The position numbers and the translations under genes were made by a program. The notes beneath the pieces are model-generated. The model was given only the letters and a program-made list of their open reading frames with translations. It did not search any database and was not told the DNA's origin. A DNA stretch of 64,000 nt from Liopterus haemorrhoidalis (Eukaryota > Arthropoda > Insecta > Coleoptera > Dytiscidae), in NCBI GenBank assembly GCA_963971575.1, contig OZ020625.1, positions 16,081,829-16,145,828 on the forward strand. The letters are read 5' to 3'. Below are positions 54,762 through 64,000 of the stretch, piece after piece. Position 1 is the stretch's first letter, and each line of letters starts with the position of its first letter.

Positions 54762-57700
54762 CCGGGCAACAACTTGGCGTCCACATATAGTTATTACCGT
54801 TTGGCATCCACCAGAAATACAAGTGATATCTTTACGTTTGTTGAAGTATATTAACTTAATTTTGGCATAGATTAACGAAAGCGCATCAGTTTTTGCAAAT
54901 TTTGAACTATTTTAATATACACATTTCATTTTTTCACGTTTACAATAGTATTTTAATCGCTTCCTTTTATTTTAAAAACAATATTACGTCCTGCCAATAT
55001 ACACCTACAGAATGCAGGTAATTTTACGTCCGTAAGTATATCTGTTACACATTTTACCAGTAAACTTGCATCCTACATAGTTGCCAATTATACTTACTGT
55101 TATATTAATGTAAACATATCTCAATCGAACAGCCTGCAAAACTTTACAAAAAGTTCTTAGGAATGACTTATGCATATGTTACGCAAGATATGTAAATAAA
55201 AAGACAGATTACAATAAGTCAATTACTTTTATTTAATTCAGTATAAAACAAAAAACAAACAAATAAACATATTAATTAAAAATGAAGAATACTTAACAAA
55301 AAATAAACATTTGATTATTTTTTATATATTAAGACGTTCATTTATATTCTTGGAATTGAGAATTATAAAATAGGTTAGCGCCGTTATACGATTTATTATC
55401 AAAATTAAATAGTTTTTAATATTTTTTATAATACGGTTTAACCATTTTTATGGTTTATATGTCAATCGGTGTTTAGGTGAGTGTGTAATCTAAGGAATCC
55501 ATCAGTCCTATTTTGACAGGGACAGTCCCGTTATCATAGATAATGTCCCCAGAACATTCCCCGAGACATGAAAATGTCCCGTTTTTAGTGATACCTCTTT
55601 TACCTGCCAATAAAACTTAATTATGTTAATCTCATATTTTTTTTATAAAACATATATCGAATTTATTTTGGTTGTTGATAAATTACATGTATATGTCAGC
55701 GCCAAAGAATTATTAACATCAAATTATTAATCAAAAAGATCAAGATAGTTTTTAATGAGACATTTTGTAATTTTTCAATTTTTTGTCCAATTTTAATTTT
55801 TTATTTTATTTTTTTTATAATTTTAAAAAATCCTAATTTAAGGACAATAGAATGTGGTTTAAATTTTTCAAATCTTCATATATTGTTTAGTATAGAAAAA
55901 AAGGGGCCTTAAAACCCCATCTGATACAATAAACACGGATCCTCATACAAACCTTTGAAAATGATCAAAAATCGAAAAAATGTTTTCTCTTCGATTTACT
56001 TAAAAATGTGTATACTTATGTATTTTGAGTCGTAGATCTTAAAAATAATATCAATTACAAACTACGGTTTACTGTTTTTGAATAAATTAAAAAAAAAAAA
56101 CGACAGAAAATGACTGTATTTCAAAATACACATATAAGAGGGCGATTTAAATATATTTTTTAGACTTCCCACCCTAAATTTGGCCTAAATAAAATTTTAA
56201 AAAAAAAAGGTAAAATTTGCGAGAACGATTATATCCCTTACTAGGTATAGAGAAGTAACACGCTCGAATACGCTAACTGGTAGATATGTCCCGTTTTTCA
56301 GTTTGAGAATTATGGGAACCCTAGTGTAATCGTCAAAGCGGAAATTCGTCTTTAAATTCAGACAAACGAGGCAAACAATTCAGCAAAAAGAGATGAGAAG
56401 GATAAATATTTGTGTTGAAATGATTTTGAATATTGCATATGTATTATAATATCAGGAACTGATATATAAAAATATGCTAAGTGAAAATGCGATAGATAAA
56501 ATTTTTATTAAAAATAAGACGGACGTTAAAAAATTTATGTGAAGTGTGAATTTTCATACATTTCTGGGTTTTGCAGGTATTTAGTAACTTAACGATGATT
56601 ATTTGGGATGCCAAAACAAATTTTATGTCAAAATATTTTTTTATGAATTTTAATTCGAATGCCTAATACCATTATTTAAGTTTCTAAATATATGCAGTAT
56701 TTTTTTTTTATACAGCAAAGTTCATTAAGATTTTGAAAATTGCACCTATTGCTTCCATTGGTTGCTTACATCATAAGTCCCGCCCTTTGATTTCGTCAAA
56801 CAGAATTAAATTATAATTTCAACACTTTCCACTGGTTATTAAATTTACGCTTTTAAAAATTAAATGCAACATTTACCAAATATAACTAGAATTTTAACAA
56901 AATAATTTAAACAAAATAAAAATGCAAAAAAAAAACAAAAAATAAAATCAACAGGATTCGAACCCTAGTTTGCAAGTTAACTTATAAAATTAACCGTACG
57001 ACAAATCCAATCACGCCACGAGAGCTACTGATGTGGCATGTTACACAACGTATTATATAATTCACACATTTTAGTTAAAAACACAAAAAATGCGTTATTT
57101 TCCGAAAACATAATCTGATCAAAAATTCCTGTTGTACTATTCCGGTTCACACCAATGTATATTACTTAGAATTTTTTCAGATTTTTAGTTTAAACCATCT
57201 GGGCTACAGGGTGTGGGACAAAAATTTTTTTGCACAATTTTGGCAAAAATCGCATGAAAATAATTTATTTTGCAAAAATAAAATTTTGATCGTTAATTCA
57301 CGTACTAAGGGCTTTCATTTGATACCCTACTCAGAATTAAAAAAAAATATTTTTTTTTTCGATGAGCACATATTTGTTTATATTTTTAGAGGGATATGTT
57401 TTTTAGATGTTTTAGTATTTTTCCTATGTGCGGGTCAAAGAGTTTTATAAGCATGCCAAATTTGAACTCTCTAGGTTTAGCCGTTTGGCTACAATTTTTA
57501 CCGAACAGACAGACAGAAAGACAGACAGACGACAAAATGACGGTATAAGGGTTTTTTGGTCATACCTACAAAACCCTAAAAACTGTAAACGATGAAAAAG
57601 CATTTGGTGTGTATTAAAATGCAGTTCGCCTAGGTTCAATAATATAAGCTATTATATATTATTTGCAAAAAACATGCGTTTATAGCTGTTTATAAACTTT

Positions 57701-58606
57701 TTAATTGTTTAAATTAATCCACACTTTAAATGCGCGCTAAAACTGGAAAGAAAAATGTGGAAAAAGAAACATTACCTCCAGTCATATAAGGTGTCATTCC
57801 TTTTACATGTAAAAAGAATTAGCTAAGCTTACAAGTTAGTCAAATGCCTTAGCCAGCGTAAGGGGGGAGGAAAAATCTTTTGTAGTCTTATAAATGGAAC
57901 GTCCTTACAACTTAGATTATCTTAAGTAAGGTAAAATTACTTATTGTGGTAAAAGAAAAGCAGTTATAGTAAGAGACCCCTCTTCATAGTTTATTTATTT
58001 TTTATTTTTGCACTCGAAATTGATTCTATCATGATTTTTAACTAATCATCCTTTTCTCTTTATCTAATAATTATGAACATTTCAAGATTACTTTCTTAAC
58101 TTTTGTAACAAGCAAAATCTGTCGAGAAAAGCAACTTTTTCTCGATAATTCAAAAATAAGATTCATTACATCTGTTTTTTATTTACGACGAGTCGCTATG
58201 TGTTGGACACATCAGATTTATTCAATACTCAGGCCACACAATTTTATTACTCATTATAGTTGGGGAATTCTGCTGTTTAACTGCTCCCGTGTTATACAAC
58301 GTTGCCAAGTGTAAGGACGCAAAACACTCAGCAATATATGTAAATGTATATTAATCCGAATATACAGCTAGCGACAGTGGCGCTCATGGTGGCAAAAGCA
58401 AAAACTAGCAATTTATACATTTTGAGAAAATATCATCATTTTTGCGTCCAGACTAAAATTCGTAGATAGCTTCTAGAACACTTAATGAGCCCAAAAAATA
58501 ATTTTCATGGCGATGTAAACTTGCGTCCGTATATCGGACGCAGTATGCACCTGGACGCAAGATTAAATGTAAATTTTTAATGGGTGGATGCAGAATTGTA
58601 GCCTGG
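54762..58606. mobile_element. Inverted-repeat element inserted in a TA microsatellite
   Basis: Left end CCGGGCAACAACTTGGCGTC and right end complementary to CCAGGCTACAATTCTGCATC align well. Both are bordered directly by (TA)n runs (54714-54761 and 58607-58631). ACGTCCG, GGACGCAA and GCGTCC words recur inside both ends. No long open frame. It contains the composite repeat at 56560-57590. Superfamily unknown. Confidence 0.65.
56560..57590 (+). repeat. Interspersed composite repeat, most complete copy
   Basis: From GGGTTTTGCAGGTATTTAG to CATACCTACAAAACCCTAAAA. It includes a tRNA-like B box on the - strand (56949-57035, GGGTTCGAATCC), the GGGCTACAGGGTGTGGGAC block, and a CAGA run (57507-57530). 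It has no insertion where copy 1 has its LINE, so it gives the pre-insertion sequence (TGGTTATTAAATTTACGC). Confidence 0.75.
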
Positions 58607-59460
58607 ATATATATATATATATATATATATATTTATCTGACCGACGTTGTCAAGCCATGTACATGCAACAGACAACCACAGACCCACCGAATCTAATGGG
58701 ATTTCAGGAGTATATGTATCAAAAATAGAAAGAGCGCACTTTGCACTCCTGGAGCAACCTTCAAGGGGTAACGAATTATGAAAAAAACATTTTTGCTATA
58801 TTTGATAACCGGTATTAAGCCCCATACATGTTTACGTCGTAATCAGGTCATTTGTGTATAATTTGTATATGCTGACGACGTACGCAATCCCGTACAGTGT
58901 TGTCGGTATTTACATCGTTTCTGTAAACAAATATCCTCCTGTAGACCTGCATTTGACGATTGTCTAGCGATAGTTATAAAATTTACGTATATTTCAATAT
59001 GACATAATTTTTATTTTAGGATTAATAGTTCATTTATAAGGTTTCTCGGTTAATTTAATGTTTACTATTGACATTCAATGAATGTCAATAACAATCAATA
59101 GTATTTAAAAATTTATATGAGGCTAAAAAATTTCATTTTTGATCGGTTGCAGTGGTAATAATAAAATAGTTTTTTAACTTGCATTCCGCTACATCCTCAG
59201 AACTGTCTTTGTACTTCCTATGATTCTTTTCGAATTTTAAAAATTATTTAACTTGAACTTCGAAACTATTTTTCAAGAATGAAAGTGAATCTAATTTTTC
59301 TATTTCTTGATATGTTTTCCATTTACCATGTACGCCATAAAAATTATAGTATAATAAAACAATGAATCAAAACATTTTACTGTACGACCAACACAGAGCG
59401 TGTCATGGTAGTTTTTTTTATATATGTATAATAATAATTTTATTTATGGGTGCTCCAACA
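58607..59460. other. TA run, then AT-rich sequence without feature
   Basis: The (TA)n is 58607-58631. The rest shows no supported exon or repeat end. Confidence 0.45.
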
Positions 59461-59462
59461 TC

Positions 59463-59866
59463 TATACTCTATCTCAGAAAGACTGATAGTAATAAATCAT
59501 TTTGTCAGGCAGTTACCAGTGGCGTGCACATTTTAAACACGCTTAAATTGGTTTTGTGTATTTCTATATTACTATTTATCATTTTATTAAACGCACGCCT
59601 GTGACCATATTTATCATATCATTAAACACACCCTTGTGACCATATTTTTCCTCAAAATTTTAGGGTAAAATTTTTATGATCTATTGTGTTTAACCCTAGT
59701 TCGTATTCCCATATAATATGTGCGGCACACTCGGTTGTTTTTAACAATATTTCGTTTCGAACTATTCATATTTTGTCGCTTTTGTTTTGCCGCTTCTGTG
59801 TGAAAAACAATAACTTTTTACAAATAATAAATTTTATTATTATCAGTCTTACTGAGATAGAGTATA
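59463..59866. mobile_element. TA-flanked MITE with ~33-bp inverted repeats
   Basis: Ends TATACTCTATCTCAGAAAGA and its complement TCTTACTGAGATAGAGTATA, continuing inward through CTGATAGTAATAAA. Bordered by TA. The interior matches 44930-45240. Probably a Tc1/mariner derivative. Confidence 0.85.
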
Positions 59867-60334
59867 GGTTATTAGCACCCTGTTATATTAAGGAATTTTA
59901 CATTGTACATTTCATATTTAAATTTACCATTGACCAACCGTCTTTTTTATTTAAACACGATGTCTTAGTAATTTGGGGAAAAAAATATGATAACCCGAGT
60001 CTGCCCAAAGAATCCAATTATAGTATTGAAATTTTCCGGAACAAACCGAAAGTACTGCATATCAAGGACAACTTTGATTTTTTAAATGGTAACGTATGCC
60101 GAGTTGGGTGTCTTTGGAGCTTTTGAAAAGAAATAACTATTACTTAAAGATTTTTTACTATATTTTACGCTTTAACCTCTTAATCCGTGAATAAACAAAC
60201 ACATTTTTATTTTTGTAAAATAATTTAAAAGATTTTCGCCAAAAAGCGTTAGTTTCCCACCTTATCTCCTAGAGAGGTTGATCTAAAAATCTGAAAAAAT
60301 CTCCATTATGTACATTGTTGGAAACCGGATTAGT
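59867..60334. repeat. Diverged composite-repeat segment
   Basis: From about 60170 the blocks GATTTTCGCCAAAAAGC and TCTCCATTATGTACATTG..GAAACCGGATTAGT follow the composite-repeat order and continue at 62156 after the hAT insertion (TTCAACAGG). A frame over 59686-60126 has no recognisable domain. Confidence 0.5.
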
Positions 60335-60508
60335 TAGGGCTCTCAGACGTCCCGGAAAACCGGGATTGTCCCGGTTTTGAAGTCTATGTCCCGGTGTCTC
60401 GAGACAGTCTCTCTGGACGCCTATTTGTCCTGGTTTTGTGTATTTTAATAATTTATTAAGTCAGTCAGGAGTCGCCGCGGGAACGCACATCATTGGACGA
60501 ATTTTAAT

Positions 60509-61190
60509 TTGTCCGACGGTAAAGAAAGTAAAGCGCCAAAAACTCTATTAAAGTTTTTTAATGACCCATTAAGTGAGGCATACTTCTGGTTCATTCATAG
60601 CCAGGTCGAATCGGTCAATTTGAAAATATTACAAATTGAGGGGAAAAACAAATCTATAATGGAAGTTTTCGGTGTATTAAAAGATACAGCAGCTATGTTT
60701 GAAGAAAGATACAGACAGTGTTTTTACCAAAACGTGTAGAAACAATTTTGAAAGAACGTGAAGAATCTGGGGAAGAATAATAAAAATGAAATTAATAATT
60801 TTAAAATGGAAGTTACTAATTTCTATGAAACGTTTTTTGAATATTTAAATAAGTGGATAAAAGCACTTGAACATTTTTCAATATTTTGTTGGATGGTTTT
60901 AAAAGCAAAAACCAGAATGAAAAAATGTACAACAAACATTAAATTACTTCAACAATTAGAATATTGAAATAAATGAGAGTTATTAATTCAACCAAATATC
61001 AACAGTGTAAAAAATTGTTGAACTAAAAATTGCAGTAAATAAAGACTGGAAGTCTAAAACCGCTTAAAAAAGTGGATAATAATTTTATCCAAGATGGACA
61101 AGATTTCTATTCCAGGCCACAATGCAAACGTCGAACGTATTTTCTCGCTGATCGAAATTCAGCGGACCGACGAGCGTAATTCGCTATCAT
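60509..61190 (+). pseudogene. hAT transposase remnant, middle to C-terminal part
   Basis: Successive broken frames. 60509-60739 encodes FNDPLSEAYFWFIHSQVES and FGVLKDTAAMFEERY, typical of the region before the hAT catalytic insertion. 60758-60967 has no clear motif. About 61094-61190 encodes IPGHNANVERIFSLIEIQRT, the start of the dimerisation domain. Stops separate the parts. Confidence 0.75.
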
Positions 61191-61206
61191 GTGATACTGA
61201 AGAGAC

Positions 61207-61573
61207 CATTGGCGCACCCAGGAATTTTTGTTGTAGAGGGGGGGGGGGGCGGAAGACAAAATTATTTAAATTATGAATAAGGTGCTAAATTTCAAGTGAT
61301 GATCTAAAACAAAAAATCCTCGCTTCGGAAATACAAAGTCATGACCTAAAACAAAAAAGGTCCTCACTTCTAAAATACAAGTGATGACCTAAAAAAAAGG
61401 TCCTCGCTTCGGAAATATAAAGTGATGACCTAAAAAAAGGGTTCTCACTTGTAAAATACAAGTGTAGACCGGAAAAAAAGATCCTCATCTCTGTTTTAAA
61501 ATTTTCTAGTGTGTTTGTGTGTTTTTATTTCCTTCCTTCTTAGGGGGGGGGGGCTCCCCTGGGTGCGCCACTG
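61207..61573. mobile_element. CAGTGGCGC-family hAT MITE splitting the transposase
   Basis: Ends CATTGGCGCACCCAGG and CCTGGGTGCGCCACTG. Flanks GAAGAGAC and GTAGAGGC match at 6 of 8. The interior has several AAGTGATGACCTAAAA / GGTCCTCACTTC repeats and G-runs. Sister of 22055-22342. Confidence 0.75.
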
Positions 61574-61685
61574 GTAGAGGCTATTCTACAGTGCGTGATA
61601 AATTTTGATTTTAGTTGTAATGAGTACGTTTTAAAAGAAGGCGAATTGTTAAAAAGAGCTAAATTCAACCAAAAGTATTTATAAA
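61574..61685 (+). pseudogene. hAT dimerisation domain, part 2
   Basis: Continues the domain after the nested MITE: VEAILQCVINFDFSCNEY and KEGELLKRAKFNQKYL then stop, matching the order in 46115-46233. Confidence 0.7.
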
Positions 61686-62163
61686 ATGCTTTTGTATGGA
61701 TTTTATTTGGAAATAATTTATTGCAGTGCTTTTTTGTCATAGAACGCGCCGGAACGACGTACAGACACCTATTTTCGACGGGTATTTAAAAATATTAAAA
61801 TTATTTGAAAATTATTATATCAACTATTGAACAAGAATTTGCTGTGAACTTGTAATCTAAATACTTTAAATTTCATATACCATAAGTTAAGATCTGGATA
61901 TCATTTTTTTAAATAAAAAGCGCTGATTTATTGTAATAATTTATTAATTATTTATTGTAATTGTATAGGAATTTATTTTTATTTCTGTTAATTATTTGTA
62001 ATTTTAATTTTTGTGTTAGAAATAAAACAATAATAATTGTAATATAAAATCTAATTAATTCCTCCCGATTAGTTAAAAATTGCGCGTACAGAATCAAGCC
62101 CCCCTCACCCTGTCACTCCGTCCTGGTTTGCTCTGTTGACAATCTGAGAGCCCTAGGATTAGT

Positions 62164-62900
62164 TCAACAGGAATTTTTTATCTGACAAGTTTTTCGAAAA
62201 TATCGATTTTCTGTGTCGTTGAAAAATGTAATTATTTAAAAAAAAAATTATTGTGATATCAAAAGAAAGTTCTTAAATAATTACACAGGTCCGGGGCCCT
62301 CATAAAATAGGGTTCCTAAAATGGTCTGCCATAAAATTAAAATTAACATAATATTTTCGAAAAATGGATTACATTTGTTATTGAATAATTACGGAATAAC
62401 ATTCCTGAATGAAAATATATATTCACAGAAAAAATATTTTGTTTGTAGTGATATAAAATATTTTTTTCACTGTCCGTTACAAAACAGATCACAGAAATAA
62501 TATTGTTCTAAAACGGTAATGTAATCAAATAAATATATAACACCCAGCAATGATGAAAAGTTAAATACGTAAGATCCACAGATGCAAAAGTTCAATCTTA
62601 ACAATTTACATATAAATGAAAGAATTGTATTAATGGTTTATCAGTCAGAGAGTTGAACTGTTAATGAGAGCGGCCCAAGTTCCTAAAAATGCGCGCGGGT
62701 GGCCAAAATATGTTAGGGGGCTCAAAATAAGTTAGGGGCCCAAAATATGTTAAGGGGCCCAACTATAAAATCTTACCCAGGGCCAGAAAAAACGTAATTA
62801 CGGCACTGTTTATCACTATTAAGAATGTGCTATTTTATTTGTAAATATTTCACTACTATAAATGTTTTTTGTTAATTTCGAAAAAGATATACACTACCTT
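62164..62900. other. Composite-repeat tail, then transposon-end debris
   Basis: CAGGTCCGGGGCCCTCATAA near 62287 and CCCAGGGCCAGAAAAAACG...CACTG near 62770-62810 look like hAT ends with GGGGCCC repeats between (62700-62765). No target duplication matches. Confidence 0.4.
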
Positions 62901-62901
62901 A

Positions 62902-63502
62902 TACCCTTTTCACACTAGATCTTTAAGATCGGATGTTAAAGTGAATGTATCTTTAAACGCTAATGTGAAACCGTATGGCCTCGGTTAAATACAAGCAATG
63001 TTTAAGACAGAGATCTGCGTCTGAAACTTCGTCCACATTGCCAACTTAATTTCTATTATAAAAAATACTCCTTGAATTTGTGCTGTCAACATTTCATATT
63101 ATCATAAACAAGAATACTGTATTATATCGACGTTATAAGAAGTTTATACTTATTGTTATAATAAAATTATTTATTTTAATAATGTGTTTAATAAAATACA
63201 GAGCTACAATAATTGAGATAAAATTTATCGACTTATATGTTAATACAGGTGTAATATATTCTTTATTGTAGTGCCTTTATTGTAGAATGAAATGAAATAT
63301 CCTTAATTGTTTATAATAATTCAAAATGTGCGTCTGCGCAGATAGTTCAAAACTGGTAATTTCATGACGGTAACTTAAGGACAAAATTACTGTAGCTGAT
63401 GACAGCACCAGAGATTTAAACATCAAGTGTGAAAGCATACCGATCTTAAACATCGGTGAACTTTAAGTTCACTCGTCTTAAAGATCTAGTATGAAAAGGG
63501 TA
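62902..63502. mobile_element. Harbinger-like MITE, TTA target duplication
   Basis: Ends TACCCTTTTCACACTAGATC and its near-complement GATCTAGTATGAAAAGGGTA, flanked by TTA (62899-62901, 63503-63505). The similarity extends inward over TTTAAGA. 601 bp, no transposase. Confidence 0.85.
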
Positions 63503-63505
63503 TTA

Positions 63506-64000
63506 GTCATAAATACAAAAAAACCATAACAGTATTAGCGATAATTCCGCCATGCATTAAAAAAATAATTAATTTAGACAAAAACATCAAAACTGCAATA
63601 TTTTTCAGAAACGAATTCTAAATCAAAAATTCCTCTTGACCGTTTCCGGTTAAGAGCTATGTACATTCCTTAGAATTTGTTTCAGTTTTTTTAGTTTAAC
63701 CCCTTTCGATTAAAGGGGAAAACTTTCTACGAGGAAATATGGCTATAGCTATAGTCCCGATAAAATCCTTAGAACCTTCCATTAAATTTAAATAATTTAC
63801 CAAAAGTCCTAACATTTTTTTCTAGATTTGCTTTGTCTTCAAGTCTTCATTAGATTAATAAGAAATATATTATATAATGCTTCATTTATTTATATTTATC
63901 AGTATTTATAAATGGCATCATTTTTCTCAATTTCAGAAACGTATTTCTCACTATTAACAATGTGTTATTTGTTTTATAAGTATTTCATTACTAAAAATGA
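63506..64000. repeat. Composite-repeat fragment in AT-rich end
   Basis: 63625-63760 has TCAAAAATTCCTCTTGACC, the CCGGTTAAGAGCTATGTACAT block and CCTTAGAATTTG, corresponding to 57118-57200. The rest is unassigned. Confidence 0.45.

Larger units (their letters stand above)
60335..62155 (+). mobile_element. hAT element (TAGGGCTCTCAGA) with perfect TSD and transposase remnants
   Basis: Ends TAGGGCTCTCAGACG and AATCTGAGAGCCCTA. It is flanked by GGATTAGT on both sides (60327-60334, 62156-62163). CCGGGATTGTCCCGG words are near the left end. It carries broken hAT transposase segments and a nested MITE. It interrupts the composite repeat between GGATTAGT and TCAACAGG. Confidence 0.92.

Noticed and set aside
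59686..60126. 146-codon + strand frame
   Set aside because: Begins inside the TA MITE and continues into diverged repeat; no domain or splice support.

Overview
This is AT-rich eukaryotic nuclear DNA, almost certainly from an insect. It holds spliced genes with canonical GT-AG introns, a ZAD-type C2H2 zinc-finger gene (a class expanded in insects), tRNA-derived SINEs, Helitrons, and many hAT, Tc1/mariner/pogo, PIF/Harbinger, LINE and Copia insertions. There is no operon structure, CRISPR array or bacterial gene. The order of insect cannot be fixed from the sequence alone.

Host genes. (1) On the + strand a ZAD-C2H2 zinc-finger gene runs from at least 3490 to 8867. Five exons are visible, joined by phase-1 introns: the second half of the ZAD, three acidic linker exons, and one large exon with twelve near-identical fingers. 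Decayed extra fingers follow the stop to about 9330. The 5' end, with the start codon and first half of the ZAD, is not found. (2) On the - strand a three-RRM RNA-binding protein of the A1CF/RBM46/RBM47 (hnRNP R/Q-related) family has exons at 30781-30386, 28599-28369, 24796-24593, 23800-23623 and 23086-22996. A possible further 3' exon lies at 18262-18167.

Large-scale structure. About 21955-27900 is repeated in inverted orientation at about 41711-48512. The right arm carries copies of the RRM2, RRM3 and next exons. These are broken: both checked RNP1 motifs are altered, and a splice acceptor is deleted. Each arm has its own later transposon insertions with matching empty sites in the other arm, so the duplication is old and not an assembly artefact.

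Mobile DNA. A Copia LTR retrotransposon (37109-41678) has near-identical LTRs and a 5-bp target duplication, but its pol region is frameshifted. A Helitron at 48901-54587 (- strand) contains about 18 tandem copies of a ~291-bp unit with a 1745-bp higher-order period. A second Helitron-like block is at 11313-14528. At least nine hAT-type elements have 8-bp target duplications. There are also PIF/Harbinger-like, pogo/Tigger-like, mariner, RTE-like and Jockey/CR1-like LINE fragments, two SINEs, a G-rich minisatellite (20165-21345), and an element whose two ends both abut TA microsatellites (54762-58606). Nesting is frequent and often lets the order of insertion be read directly.
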